Shown here: positions 21,805 through 30,633 of the stretch, one piece after another
How positions within the stretch are numbered: the stretch's first letter is position 1
Layout of the letters: each line of letters opens with the position of its first letter
Origin: Chloroflexota bacterium
Lineage (GTDB): Bacteria; Chloroflexota; Anaerolineae; UBA1429
Assembly (NCBI GenBank): GCA_012841405.1
Contig: DUUT01000098.1
Coordinates: 27,533-91,532 of the forward strand
Reading direction: 5' to 3'
Length of the DNA: 64,000 nt
The notes under the pieces: generated by a model
Databases searched by the model: none
The model's input: only the letters and a program-made list of their open reading frames with translations
Told to the model about the DNA's origin: nothing
Made by a program: the position numbers and the translations under genes

Positions 21805-22030
21805 GATCCTGCTCCTTTCAACAGGCACATGCCCCTTGGGGTGCGAGGAGATGATCGCCTGCTGCAGGGAGTGCTGGCGCGTGCGTACGGACGGGGCCAT
21901 GGCCCAGGATGTCTCTCGATTCGATGGGCCGGCGTGTGGCATGCGTGCGGAGGTGGCGCGGCACCGGCGGCTGGTGGCACGCCGCTGTCCGCCCAGTGAG
22001 CCTGGGGATTGTTTACCAATGCGCTAAAGT

Positions 22031-22059
22031 ATTCTAGCACGGCCTTGGCGACGCCTCAA
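22031..22059 (-). promoter_or_regulatory. Promoter upstream of the 20365 lipoprotein
   Basis: On the minus strand TTGAGG (plus 22054-22059), 17 bases and TAGAAT (plus 22031-22036). It reads toward the lipoprotein start at 21804, leaving a leader of about 220 bases. Confidence 0.6.
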
Positions 22060-22075
22060 GCGCTGCGCGGCGCAC

Positions 22076-22936
22076 TCAGCCACCGATGATCGTGCCGCCG
22101 TTGGGGTGCAGCACCTGACCGGTCATGTAGGAGGCATCGTCCGAGGCCAAAAAGACAAAGCTCGGCGCCACCTCCTCTGGTTGCCCCGGCCGCTTCATGA
22201 GGGTATCGGCGCCAAACTGGGCGACGTATTCCTCCGAGAACGTGCTCGGAATGAGGGGCGTCCAGATGGGGCCGGGCGCCACCCCGTTGACGCGGATCTT
22301 TTTCTCCGCCAAGGAGATGGCCAGCGAGCGCGTGAACGCCACGATGGCGCCCTTGGTCGCCGCATAGTCGATGAGATGGCCGCTCCCCCGGTAGGCCGTG
22401 ATGGAGGTGGTGTTGACGATGGCGCTCCCCTCCCCAAGGTGCGGCAACGCCGCCTTGGTCATAAAGAAGTAGGCAAAGATGTTGGTGCGAAAGGTGCGCA
22501 CCAGTTGCTCCTCAGTAATCGCCTCGATGCTATCCTGGGGGTACTGCACGGCGGCATTGTTCACCAGAATGTCCAACCGTCCCAGCTCGCGCACTGTGCG
22601 CTCCACCGCCTCTCGGCACACGGACTCGACGCCCACGTCCCCTGGGATGGGGATACAGCGCCGCCCCTCCGCCTCCACGAGGCGCTGGGTCTCGTTGGCG
22701 TCCTCATGCTCCTCCAGGTAGACGATGGCGACATCGGCGCCCTCTTTGGCGAATAGGATGGCCACGGCGCGCCCGATGCCGCTGTCGCCGCCAGTGATGA
22801 TGGCCACCTTGCCCTGCAGCTTGCCACTCCCCCGATAGGTCATGTCGACCGCCTGGGGCCGTGGTTGCATCTGGTCCTCACGCCCTGGCTGGCGCTGCTG
22901 CCGCTGCGGCGGCACCCGCGCTTCCTCCTGTGCCAT
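22076..22936 (-). CDS. SDR oxidoreductase, YdaD/YhdF stress type
   Basis: 286 residues. After a Gln/Arg-rich N-terminal extension (1-45) comes a classical short-chain dehydrogenase: cofactor motif TGGDSGIGRAV, NNAA at the NNAG position, active-site Ser in NTTSITAYRGSG and Y-x3-K in DYAATKGAIV. The extension with QMQPRPQAVD and the Y-x-GSGKLxGKVAIITGG block are typical of Bacillus general-stress SDRs (YdaD, YhdF). Substrate unknown, probably an NAD(P)H-linked alcohol or aldehyde. GAAGGAG precedes the ATG at 22936. It lies 31 bases downstream of the DUF421 gene and is probably co-transcribed with it. Confidence 0.92.
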   Translation of the reverse strand: MAQEEARVPPQRQQRQPGREDQMQPRPQAVDMTYRGSGKLQGKVAIITGGDSGIGRAVAILFAKEGADVAIVYLEEHEDANETQRLVEAEGRRCIPIPGDVGVESVCREAVERTVRELGRLDILVNNAAVQYPQDSIEAITEEQLVRTFRTNIFAYFFMTKAALPHLGEGSAIVNTTSITAYRGSGHLIDYAATKGAIVAFTRSLAISLAEKKIRVNGVAPGPIWTPLIPSTFSEEYVAQFGADTLMKRPGQPEEVAPSFVFLASDDASYMTGQVLHPNGGTIIGG

Positions 22937-22967
22937 CGTACGACTCCTTCCTGCCCCTCGGCCCCCC

Positions 22968-23414
22968 CTACGACTCGGCGGGAATGATGGTGATGGTGCC
23001 ATTGCGCTCGAGAACGGCGTAGCGGATCTGGTCCAGGCGCTCTAGCCCCTGCAGCTCGCGCGCCGCCTCCAGGATGTCCTCCTCATCGACGCGCGCGCGG
23101 TCCATCCGGTCGCGCAGCGGGCGGCCGTTCTGCAGGATGATCAGCGGCTCGCCCTCGACCCAGGCGGCCACCATCGGCGAGCGCTGCTTGAGGATCGAGA
23201 AGCCGATGTCGAGGAGGAGCAGCGTCGCGATCACGATGAGACCGTTGGTCAGCGAAAAGTCGTTCCCCAACAGGGCCTGCTGGGTGGCCTCTCCGATGAC
23301 GAGGAACAGCACGAAATCAAAGTTGGTCGTTTCCTTGAGCGTCCGCTTGCCGCTGAGGCGAAACAGCACCAGCAGTCCGAAACAGATCACCACCGTGCGC
23401 ACGATCGCCGCCAT
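22968..23414 (-). CDS. DUF421 (YetF-like) membrane protein
   Basis: 148 residues: three hydrophobic helices, with the family block RLSGKRTLKETTNFDFVLFLVIGEATQQALLG, then the cytoplasmic YetF-type domain (PLIILQNGRPLRDRMDRARVDEEDILEAARELQG, RYAVLERNGTITIIP). Role unknown; linked to spore and stress envelopes in Bacillus. A weak AGGGGAGGGGG ribosome site precedes the ATG at 23414. The element copy 2 lies between this gene and the end of the frameshifted gene upstream. Confidence 0.9.
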   Translation of the reverse strand: MAAIVRTVVICFGLLVLFRLSGKRTLKETTNFDFVLFLVIGEATQQALLGNDFSLTNGLIVIATLLLLDIGFSILKQRSPMVAAWVEGEPLIILQNGRPLRDRMDRARVDEEDILEAARELQGLERLDQIRYAVLERNGTITIIPAES

Positions 23415-23458
23415 ACACCCCCTCCCCTACGCTCCCCCAGCAGTGCCCCGTGTCCACC

Positions 23459-23603
23459 CTAGGGCGTGTTTTGAAAACGCACCCGCCGTAGCAATGTCGC
23501 TCCGAGCGTATCTGAGCGTAGACGAGGGGCCTTGACGCCCAGCGCCAAGGTTTCTCCCCACGCTCAGCACGACGCTGTGGCCCGTTTTCCACACACTGCC
23601 TAG
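23459..23603 (-). repeat. Dispersed CTAG-bounded element, copy 2
   Basis: A 145-base element bounded by CTAG at 23459-23462 and 23600-23603. Terminal inverted repeats: CTAGGGCGTGTTTTGAAAAC at the left and, in reverse, CTAGGCAGTGTGTGGAAAAC at the right (16 of 20 positions match). Interior blocks match copy 1 at 17044. The right CTAG contains the TAG stop of the leftward gene ending at 23600, so again the element begins on a neighbouring stop codon. Confidence 0.87.
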
Positions 23604-24104
23604 GGCATCACCATCTGCGTGACAGCGACGGCTGGCCCCTCAGATCTGCCCATCGCGCCGCGCAGCAAGCCCGGGCGGTTGGGCTCGACGGTGAACCACA
23701 CCTGCACCGGTTGATCCGTCGCCGTCGTCGCAAAGGTGTACTCCACCCGGTCGGCGCCCGCACGCATCGCTTCTGGCTGTGGCATGGTCTGGTGCACCGT
23801 CACGTGCGCGAGATAGTCCGTCGCGACCCAAACGCGCACCGTGTCATCGCTTGGCCGGACGCTGAGATGGATGCTCAGCGTGGTGGGGGTCTGCAGCCGC
23901 ACCAGGCGCTTGTGGACGACCCAGATCGGACTGCCCTCCTCACCGGCGGTGCGCGTGGCAAAGATCCCTCCCCCCGCCCAGGAAGCCCAGAGCGACGCCC
24001 AACACCATGAGAACCATGACGGCCCACCCGACGTTCTGCACGGCCCATTCGCGGCGCTGCCGGGCCAGGGTCTGCGCCGCATCGAGCTCTTTGATGTCCC
24101 GCAT
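23600..24104 (-). pseudogene. Small membrane protein with a frameshift
   Basis: Start at the ATG at 24104 gives RDIKELDAAQTLARQRREWAVQNVGWAVMVL, then a membrane helix ending GVALGFLGGG. At a run of six G (plus-strand C 23970-23975) the frame must shift by one base to continue into GGIFATRTAGEEG and a beta-rich domain with LQTPTTLSIHLSV and QPVQVWFTVEPNRPGLL, ending at the TAG at 23600. With the shift corrected the protein would have 167 residues: cytoplasmic tail, one helix and an outside domain, a layout I know from uncharacterised conserved membrane proteins. The run could be a sequencing error, a true mutation or a slippage site. Confidence 0.75.
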
Positions 24105-24143
24105 GGCTGCGCCCTACCACGCGCAGAGGGGTATCGGCACGGC

Positions 24144-24908
24144 CTAGGCCCATTCGCCTGTGAGCAGAGGCGTCGTCGGGTGCTGCGCACGGTCGAGCCG
24201 GAGGTCGGTGAACACCTCGGCGGTGTCCGCCGTCTCGTGCTCGGCGTCCAGCTCGATGCCGAGCTCTGCAGAGACGTCCCCAGCCGCGCCGATAAAGAGC
24301 AGCTCTGCCCCCTCATAGTTCAGGAACTCGGGCCGATCGACGCTGATAAAGCGCCGGTTCTTGAAGCGGTCCTGTAGACGCTTGGGGAAATCCGCCTCCT
24401 GGTGCTCGCCGAGGCCCACGCCCCGCGGAGAGGGTTGGTCGGGGTTCTTGACGCTGATCACATAGCTCGCCTCCTCGCGGATGTTCAACGCGCGCTGCAC
24501 GTCTTGCAGCGTGCTGGGCAACTCGAGGACGTACGCCAGGTGCGTGTGGTCGCCATGGCGCACGAGGGCATAGACGCCCTCTCCTACGGGGCGCGCCGCC
24601 GGGCGCGTGCGCTCGCCGCGCGTCTTGGTCTCGTGGGTCTCGGCGACGAGCTCGGCGGTGATGGCGTCCGCCTTGCGACTGACCTTTTCGACGAACGCCC
24701 AGTAGCGCTCACCGCCGTCCTCCACCGCGGGCAGCTTTTTCTGGCCAAAGACGATGAGGCGGTAGCGCTTTTCCTCGCGAGGGCTCAGGATCATGTAGAA
24801 ACGCTGCACGTCGTCGATCCCCGCAGGGGATCCGACGTCCACCCTGGGGCGAAAGGCGAAATAGATACCGCCGCGCTCCAGCACCTCGACCTGTACCCTT
24901 TCGGCCAC
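24144..24908 (-). CDS. Conserved protein of unknown function
   Basis: 254 residues, family not named. No membrane helix or signal peptide. Notable blocks: an N-terminal GGIYFAFRPRVDV, the central DDVQRFYMILSPREEKRYRLIVFGQKKLPAVE, then YALVRHGDHTHLAYVLELP, SYVISVKNPDQPSP and RRFISVDRPEFLNYEGAELLFIGA. The pattern suggests two repeated beta-rich halves. It starts at the ATG at 24908 with AAGGAGCACAGCAGTGG upstream. It lies 39 bases before the frameshifted membrane protein start and is probably in one operon with it. Confidence 0.75.
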   Translation of the reverse strand: MAERVQVEVLERGGIYFAFRPRVDVGSPAGIDDVQRFYMILSPREEKRYRLIVFGQKKLPAVEDGGERYWAFVEKVSRKADAITAELVAETHETKTRGERTRPAARPVGEGVYALVRHGDHTHLAYVLELPSTLQDVQRALNIREEASYVISVKNPDQPSPRGVGLGEHQEADFPKRLQDRFKNRRFISVDRPEFLNYEGAELLFIGAAGDVSAELGIELDAEHETADTAEVFTDLRLDRAQHPTTPLLTGEWA

Positions 24909-25078
24909 TGCTGTGCTCCTTCCACGTGATCCGAATCCCGCGCCCTGGAGAGCGCCCGGAGGGCGCGCGACCCCTGCACCACCGGGTGGCGGCCGCGCGC
25001 CGCGGCGGCACCGGCTGCCGTCGCCACCTGAATGGCCCCCGCACCTCTCTGCGAAAGGCGGGTCATCACCGAGGCGAG

Positions 25079-25636
25079 TCAGCGGACGCGCTCCGCCTCC
25101 CGGGCGAACACGGCGATCATCTCGCGGTTGAAATGCGGGATATCATCCGGGTTGCGGCTGGAGACGAGGTTGCCGTCGACGACGACCTCCTTATCCACCC
25201 AGTTGGCGCCGGCATTCATAAGATCGGTCTTGAGCGAGGGGTAGGAGGTCATCGTCTTGCCGCGCACGGAGTCCGCCTCGATGAGGGTCCAGGCGCCATG
25301 GCAGATGACGGCGATCGGCTTGCCGCCCTCCGCAAAGGTGCGCACAAAGTCGACGGCGCGCTCGTCCATCCGCAGTCGGTCGGGGTTCATTACCCCGCCG
25401 GGGAGGAGCAGCGCCGCATAGTCCCCGGGGTTGGCCTCATCCAGCGACACGTCTACCGGGAACTCGTCGCCCCATTCGGTGTGGTTCCAGGCGCGCACCC
25501 GCCCCTTCTCGGGGGATACGATGGCAGTCGTGGCGCCGGCTTTGGGAAGTGCCTGGCGCGGCTCCGTCATCTCGACCTGCTCGAACCCCCGAGTCACCAG
25601 GATCGCTACCTGCTTGCCGCTCAGTTCGTTGGCCAT
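25079..25636 (-). CDS. PfpI/DJ-1-family protein
   Basis: 185 residues, full length for the PfpI group (YraA, YhbO type) tied to stress protection and sometimes described as glyoxalase, deglycase or protease. The nucleophile elbow reads AVIC112-H113-G, with the upstream acidic residue in GFEQVEMTEP (Glu-22 region) also present. RGKTMTSYPSLKTDLMNAGA and VDGNLVSSRNPDDIPHFNREM are family-typical. GGAGGCGAGCAG precedes the ATG at 25636. It lies within a leftward run of stress-type genes. Confidence 0.92.
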   Translation of the reverse strand: MANELSGKQVAILVTRGFEQVEMTEPRQALPKAGATTAIVSPEKGRVRAWNHTEWGDEFPVDVSLDEANPGDYAALLLPGGVMNPDRLRMDERAVDFVRTFAEGGKPIAVICHGAWTLIEADSVRGKTMTSYPSLKTDLMNAGANWVDKEVVVDGNLVSSRNPDDIPHFNREMIAVFAREAERVR

Positions 25637-25756
25637 CTGCTCGCCTCCTCTCGGCGCGGTCCGCGGGACGGGTCGGCCCCTAGCTGCACCGCCTCCGGGG
25701 ACCGCGCATCCTGACGCGCGCAGCGACACAGGGTGCATCGCTGCGCCACCATGCCC

Positions 25757-26233
25757 CTAGCGGCGGGAGGACCTCCCCGTGCCGGTGGGCTGCGTCTGAC
25801 GCATCACCTGTTGCTTGCTCGACTCCCACTGATCACCCAACGCGTCGAGCTCATCACTGTCCAAGAGGTCACGCGCATGGCGAAAGATGACGCTCTCCTC
25901 CTCCTGGATGTGATGCTTGACAAGCTCGGACAACACCTGCATCTTGGCCATCCAGCGTTCATCCATCTGCTGTACCGATTTGAGCTCGTCCATGACAAGG
26001 CTGGCGACGTGGTGCTCCTCGTAAGCCTGCAACACGTGCTTCTTGGCCATGTCTTGCTCTTCGAGCACCGGGTAGAACATCTGCTGTTCGGCCTTCATAT
26101 GCGCGTCGATATCGCTGGAAAAGCGCTGGAAGAGGTCCTTCTCACTCTGGCCGATACGATCGGCCTCGATCAACTGCTGCATCTGGTCCTTGTACTGGTC
26201 GTGGTCCTGCTTGATCGCATCGAGGATATTCAT
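25757..26233 (-). CDS. Hemerythrin HHE-domain protein
   Basis: 158 residues, four-helix bundle with di-iron ligands: H11 in KQDHDQY, H in DIDAHMKAEQQMFYP with the nearby Glu, EEHHVASLVMDEL, and KHHIQEEESVIF. Such proteins bind oxygen, NO or iron, or protect against oxidants. The last 30 residues are polar and disordered-looking. The ATG at 26233 has a GAGAGGGG site; the long frame upstream has no support. Confidence 0.9.
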   Translation of the reverse strand: MNILDAIKQDHDQYKDQMQQLIEADRIGQSEKDLFQRFSSDIDAHMKAEQQMFYPVLEEQDMAKKHVLQAYEEHHVASLVMDELKSVQQMDERWMAKMQVLSELVKHHIQEEESVIFRHARDLLDSDELDALGDQWESSKQQVMRQTQPTGTGRSSRR

Positions 26234-26345
26234 GGCACCCCTCTCACGTCCTCGTCCTGCCACAGCCAGCCCACGGCCGGCCTTCCATCGCCACCAGGAT
26301 TCGCTCTTGCGCAACCCCCTTTCCTTCCCAGGCCACAGCGCTACC

Positions 26346-27026
26346 TCACGGGAGCCGCTCCACCCCGAGGTGTTCCGCCCGCCCGCGGAAGAGCAGCCCC
26401 ACGAGCACCCCGAACACAAAGCCGCCGATGTGGGCCCAGTAGGCCACGCCCCCCGTCTGCGCGGTCTGAACGCCGAGAGCGGCGATGCCATTCAGGAACT
26501 GCGACAGCGCCCACACACCCACAAAGAGGATCGCCGTCACACGCGTGGTGGTGATAAAGATCCCGAGAAAGATGAGCACGCGGACGTGCGCCTGGGGAAA
26601 GGCAAGGACGTAGGCGCCGAGGATGGCTGCCACCGCCCCGCTCGCCCCAACACTCGGCACGGTGGAGGCGGGGTTGGAGAGCACTTGGGCGCCGGAGGCG
26701 ACGATGCCGCCGAGCAGGTAGAAGAGGAGATAGCCCACCCGCCCGAGCAACACCTCGATGTTGTCGCCAAACACCCACAGGAAGAGCATGTTGCTGCCCA
26801 CGTGGAACCAGCCGCCGTGCACGAACATGGAGGTCACCAACGTATAGAGATCACGGCCGTCGAGGATCTCTACGGGCACCGTCCCCCACGTCACGACGAA
26901 CGCCTGCAGGGCCTCCGGGCTGAGCGTGACTTGGTAGATAAAGATGAGGGTGTTGACGGCCATCAGCGCCACCGTCACGATGGGAAATGGCGCGCCACGC
27001 AGGCGCTGGTCACCGATGGGAAACAC
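26346..27026 (-). CDS. Rhomboid-family intramembrane serine protease
   Basis: 226 residues with six helices. The catalytic pair is Ser-129 in GASGA and His-199 in YWAHIGGFVFG; the oxyanion region is HGGWFHVGSNMLFL. Cleaves membrane proteins within the bilayer. Both catalytic residues are in place, so it should be active. Start at the ATG at 27026 (GPFPI-type basic N-terminus FPIGDQRLRGAPFP). It is one of a leftward series of stress and envelope genes and may regulate an envelope substrate. Confidence 0.93.
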   Translation of the reverse strand: MFPIGDQRLRGAPFPIVTVALMAVNTLIFIYQVTLSPEALQAFVVTWGTVPVEILDGRDLYTLVTSMFVHGGWFHVGSNMLFLWVFGDNIEVLLGRVGYLLFYLLGGIVASGAQVLSNPASTVPSVGASGAVAAILGAYVLAFPQAHVRVLIFLGIFITTTRVTAILFVGVWALSQFLNGIAALGVQTAQTGGVAYWAHIGGFVFGVLVGLLFRGRAEHLGVERLP

Positions 27027-27214
27027 GGACCGCCTCCCTCACCGCCCGCCCAGGGGCCTCACGCTGCTCTGTCCGCCTGTCGGTGGTGTGCTCCAGCAGC
27101 TCGTGCCACGCCCAGCACGCGGCCCGCTCGGCGTTGCCCACCGGAGATGGGCGTTGCCCTTGCTCCCAACCACCAGCATCGCGTGGCAGAGCAGGGCGCT
27201 GCGCCCCTTTGCCC

Positions 27215-28012
27215 CTAACCGACGATCAGCGACTCGCCGCCATCGATCCATATCTCGGTGCCCGTGATGTGGCTGGCGGCGTCGGACGCCAAAAAGAGCA
27301 CGAGCTCAGCCACCTGCTGGGCGTGCCCCGGGCGGCCGCTCGTCAGCGGGATCCTGCCCTCGGGGTACTCGACGCGCACGCCTACGCCCTCCAGGCTGCG
27401 CCGTTCGGTGTTCTCGCCGATCTCGGTCTCGATGGCGCCCGGGCAGATGCCGTTCACCCGTACGCGATACGGCGCCAACTCGACGGCCAGCATCTTGGCC
27501 ATGGCCACCTGCCCCGCCTTGGAGCTCGCATAGGCCGTGGCACCCGTGTTGCTGAACACCCGCGTCCCATTGACCGACGAGGTGACGATCACCGAGCCGC
27601 CCCTCGCCTTGAGGTAGGGGGTGGCATACTTGATGGTGAGAAAGGTACCCTTGAGGTTTGTGTCCAGCGTGCGATCCCACTCGGCGGGGGCGATCTCTTC
27701 GATGGGCGCCCATACGCCGTTGATGCCCGCATTGGCCAAGACGATGTCCAGCCGACCCCAGCGATCGCCGATACGCCGAATGGCGCCGGCCATGGCCTCT
27801 GACTCGGTGACATCCGCCGCCAGGGGCAGCGCCTCACCGCCGGCGGCGCGGATCTCCTCGCTGACCGCGCGCACCTCGTCGTTACTGCGGCTGAGCACCG
27901 CCACCCGTGCCCCGTGGGCGGCCAGCATTTGCGCTGCCGCCGCACCGATTCCCGACCCCCCGCCGGTGACCAGGGCCACCCGGTCGTCCAAGCGCAGTGT
28001 GCTGCCTTCCAT
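27215..28012 (-). CDS. SDR-family oxidoreductase
   Basis: 265 residues: cofactor motif TGGGSGIGAAAA, LANAG, Ser in VTSSVNGTRV and Y-x3-K in AYASSKAGQV; C-terminal GGESLIVG. No close resemblance to the SDR at 22076 outside the fold. The ATG at 28012 has AAGGGGGGAGGGCG before it and is preferred over the ATG at 28030, which overlaps that site. Substrate unknown; FabG-like but without a fab context. Confidence 0.92.
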   Translation of the reverse strand: MEGSTLRLDDRVALVTGGGSGIGAAAAQMLAAHGARVAVLSRSNDEVRAVSEEIRAAGGEALPLAADVTESEAMAGAIRRIGDRWGRLDIVLANAGINGVWAPIEEIAPAEWDRTLDTNLKGTFLTIKYATPYLKARGGSVIVTSSVNGTRVFSNTGATAYASSKAGQVAMAKMLAVELAPYRVRVNGICPGAIETEIGENTERRSLEGVGVRVEYPEGRIPLTSGRPGHAQQVAELVLFLASDAASHITGTEIWIDGGESLIVG

Positions 28013-28256
28013 CGCCCTCCCCCCTTCCATTGCAGTGATCGTTGCAGCCCAAGGCCTCCTGAAGCCTTGCAGGTCAGGTGGGCCACATGTTCACACCATG
28101 CCGTGGCGCCAGCGACGGCCGGCGGTGACGGACGTCGGTGACGACGCCGTGCGAGGGGCGGGTGACGATTGAGGAGGCGCGCCGCCACGATCGCGAGCGC
28201 GAGAGCTCATGCGCCGCGAGCCCACGCGCCCCTGCTGCGGGTATAGACAGCTCCGG

Positions 28257-28276
28257 GTGGGCCCTTGTGGGCCCAC
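28257..28276 (-). terminator. Hairpin after the DUF3309 gene
   Basis: GTGGGCCC (28257-28264) and GGGCCCAC (28269-28276) form an 8-bp stem with a TTGT loop, 23 bases downstream of the leftward small gene at 28299. No T-run. Confidence 0.5.
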
Positions 28277-28298
28277 TCGGTGGCAGGTCGCGCGTTCG

Positions 28299-28451
28299 CT
28301 AGATCGTGCCGGTGAGCAGCAAGATGACGAGCACGATGAGAATCAGGGCTAGCAACCCACTCGGTGCATAGCCCCAGCCTCGGCTATACCCCCAGGTCGG
28401 TAGGGCCCCGATCAATAGCAGCGCCAAGATGATGATGATGGCGGTCCACAC
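28299..28451 (-). CDS. DUF3309 small hydrophobic protein
   Basis: 50 residues: helix, a GALPTWGYSRGWGYAPSG loop, then a second helix ending LLTGTI. This is the DUF3309 pattern of tiny membrane proteins found near stress genes. The start is GTG 28451, with AAAGGAG 8 bases before it; longer in-frame readings enter non-coding DNA. Function unknown. Confidence 0.82.
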   Translation of the reverse strand: MWTAIIIILALLLIGALPTWGYSRGWGYAPSGLLALILIVLVILLLTGTI

Positions 28452-28685
28452 GTGAGAGCTCCTTTCGCGGCTCCGGGCGGCGGTGAAGGTCCTGTATCCG
28501 GCCCCCGGGCCCCTGCAACTAGCGGTGCGTGCCCGTCCGGTGCCTACCGGCCCGCCCTCTGCCATCCATGGAGGCAGGACACCTCCAGGGGCCCGCTGCG
28601 GTTGGTGGCCTCGTACCCCGTGTCGTCTCAGGCAGGGGGTCTAGCGAGACCCCAGCATACGCCGGCGAGCATCCGTTGGCACCGA

Positions 28686-28889
28686 TCACGCACTCAACTC
28701 GCGTACGAAGGCATTCACGCGGTCTTCGGCCTCTTGCCGCGTATAGCCGTATTTCTCCTGGAGCATGCCGATGAGGCGATCGCGGCGCCCCGCGATCTGA
28801 TCCACCTCGTCGTCCGTCAGTTCGCCCCATTTTTCGCGGATCTGGCCGCGAAGCTGCTTCCACTGGCCCTCGAGGATATCCGACGTCAT
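28686..28889 (-). CDS. CsbD-family stress protein
   Basis: 67 residues matching CsbD: the N-terminal EGQWKQLRGQIREKWGELTDDEVDQIAG block, then a charged helix with MLQEKYGYTRQEAEDRV. CsbD proteins are small, soluble and induced by general stress; biochemical role unknown. AAAGGAGACGGC precedes the ATG at 28889. A strong promoter lies about 200 bases upstream. Confidence 0.93.
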   Translation of the reverse strand: MTSDILEGQWKQLRGQIREKWGELTDDEVDQIAGRRDRLIGMLQEKYGYTRQEAEDRVNAFVRELSA

Positions 28890-29091
28890 GCCGCCGTCTC
28901 CTTTCAGCGCTTTGCCTGGGCGCGCAAGTCACTGTGTGCCCGCACGGCCGCCCGCAACGACGCCACGATAGAGGGCCATGCCAGGATACCGTCGGAGGAG
29001 GCTGTAGTGCTCGGGTGGGATCATCGTGCGGAGAGGCAGACGCACGCGCGGGCGGCGCATGAATACTGCAGTATTTCTATCGACTATCTAC

Positions 29092-29120
29092 ATTGTAGGG
29101 TAGGGGGTGGGTTCTGTCAA
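29092..29120 (-). promoter_or_regulatory. Strong promoter upstream of csbD
   Basis: Minus strand: perfect TTGACA (plus 29115-29120), 17-base spacer, TACAAT (plus 29092-29097). It reads toward csbD with a leader near 200 bases. Confidence 0.72.
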
Positions 29121-29301
29121 GGGTAGGAGCGGCTGCCCGGCCAACAGGCACGGGCCGTCGCGGCGCGGCGGCGGCATCGCGGAGGGGCGCGGGGTTGGGA
29201 TGGGGGGAAATCTCGTCAGGATCGCGGTGTGCGCCGGTGACCACGCCCTGCGTGGGGAGGGACCACCACCGACCATGATCCCGTCGGCTACGGCCCACCG
29301 G

Positions 29302-29330
29302 TTGACGGGCCCCTTCGGCGCGGCTATGCT
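29302..29330 (+). promoter_or_regulatory. Promoter of the nuclease lipoprotein gene
   Basis: TTGACG (29302-29307), 17 bases, TATGCT (29325-29330), about 115 bases before the start at 29450. Confidence 0.6.
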
Positions 29331-29449
29331 GCCCGTTACACGCCCGCTCGCCCTGCCCGCCCGCATCCCCGGTCCACACGGGGCGAGCATCTCCTACGGG
29401 CGTTGCCGTCCAGTCCACGCGTCCGATCCTGGGAATGGGAAGGGAGCCT

Positions 29450-30262
29450 ATGCTGTGCCGCTCGGTGTACCCCCGCCTCCACATCGCCGTAGTAAGCCTG
29501 CTCGTGCTCCTGGGCGCCGGGTGCCTCGAGCCCGCGGTGGTAGACGAGCCCGCCGCCGCGACGCGCCCACCGACCACACCGCGCCCGGCCACCGAAGCGC
29601 CAACGGAGGCCCCCAGAGCGACGGCCACGCCATCACCCGTCGTGACGCCCATCGATGGCATACGCGCCGAGGTCGTGGCGGTGGTGGACGGTGACACCAT
29701 CCGGGTGTCTATCGACGGCGAGACGCACACCGTGCGCTACATCGGCATCAACGCACCCGAGTTGGAGCGGTCCGGCCAACCGGCAGAGTGGCTGGCCGCC
29801 GAGGCGACCGCCATGAACACCGCCCTCGTTGCCCAGCAGCGCGTCATCCTCGAGAAGGACGTGAGCGAGACGGACCAGTATGGCCGCCTGCTGCGCTACG
29901 TCTACGTGGGCGATCGCATGGTCAACGCTGAACTCGTACGCCTCGGCTACGCCCGGGCGCCGTCCTACCCGCCCGATATACGCCATCAGGAGTACCTGCG
30001 GCAACTCGAGGCAGAGGCGCGCCGCGCAGGCCGCGGCCTCTGGGGGGCGACGCCCACTCCGGCGACGCCGCCCCTCGAGACGCCCACCGCCGCGCCGTCG
30101 GACCGTGCGGGGTGCGACCCGGCCTATCCGGATGTGTGCATCCCGCCGCCACCGCCGGATCTGGATTGCAGCGATATCCCCTATCGTCGCTTTCGGGTGC
30201 TCCCACCGGATCCGCACCACTTTGACGGCGGCGGCGATGGCATCGGCTGCGAGGGTCCGTAG
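29450..30262 (+). CDS. Thermonuclease-like lipoprotein with Excalibur end
   Basis: 270 residues. Signal peptide with lipobox LLGAGC (about residue 25), a Thr/Pro/Ala spacer, then a staphylococcal-nuclease domain (about 70-195) with VVAVVDGDTIRV, VRYIGINAPEL, DQYGRLLRYVYVG and NAELVRLGYA, matching the calcium and catalytic segments. The C-terminus has Pro/Thr linkers and ends with an Excalibur-type calcium-binding loop DPHHFDGGGDGIGCE. Likely a surface-anchored Ca-dependent nuclease. The ATG at 29450 follows GAAGGGAG; an ATG 5 codons upstream has no such site. Confidence 0.9.
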   Translation: MLCRSVYPRLHIAVVSLLVLLGAGCLEPAVVDEPAAATRPPTTPRPATEAPTEAPRATATPSPVVTPIDGIRAEVVAVVDGDTIRVSIDGETHTVRYIGINAPELERSGQPAEWLAAEATAMNTALVAQQRVILEKDVSETDQYGRLLRYVYVGDRMVNAELVRLGYARAPSYPPDIRHQEYLRQLEAEARRAGRGLWGATPTPATPPLETPTAAPSDRAGCDPAYPDVCIPPPPPDLDCSDIPYRRFRVLPPDPHHFDGGGDGIGCEGP

Positions 30263-30298
30263 TAAGGGTGAGGGCGACGCGGGGCAGGCGTGCGGGGC

Positions 30299-30577
30299 TC
30301 AGTCCGCCTCTTCGAGCAGCACCTGATCCTCAAAGCACCACAGCCAGTCCTCGCCTGGCTCGAGGGATTGGATGATGGGGTGGCCTGTTGCGTGGAAATG
30401 GGCGCGGGCGTGGCGATTCTTGGACTCGTCGCAGCAGCCGACGTGACCGCAGGTGCGACACACACGGAGGTGCACCCAGGTGTCGCCCAGGGCCAAGCAC
30501 TCTTCACAGCCCTCCGTGCGCGGCGTGACCTGGCGAATCATCTCCAGATGGGAGCACTGGCGCTCTTCGCGATCCAT
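30299..30577 (-). CDS. UBP-type zinc-finger protein
   Basis: 92 residues forming a single UBP (ubiquitin-hydrolase type) zinc finger: CEEC, CRTCGHVGCC, then HARAHFHATGHPIIQSLEPGEDWLWCFED, with the Cys/His ligand spacing of ZnF-UBP. Bacterial free-standing members are common in actinobacteria and Chloroflexota; role unknown. It lies close after the gdh terminator region on the same strand. Confidence 0.9.
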   Translation of the reverse strand: MDREERQCSHLEMIRQVTPRTEGCEECLALGDTWVHLRVCRTCGHVGCCDESKNRHARAHFHATGHPIIQSLEPGEDWLWCFEDQVLLEEAD

Positions 30578-30633
30578 GCTATCTACCTCCTTACCCTACG
30601 CGCGGGGCCGACCACACGCTGGCCATATACCAA

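Larger units (their letters stand above)
28890..29449. other. 560-base gap with two divergent promoters
   Basis: No gene seen. It holds the csbD promoter (29092-29120, minus strand) and the nuclease promoter (29302-29330, plus strand). The stretch between them is very GC-rich without a clear open frame; several small hairpins are possible but none stands out. Confidence 0.6.
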
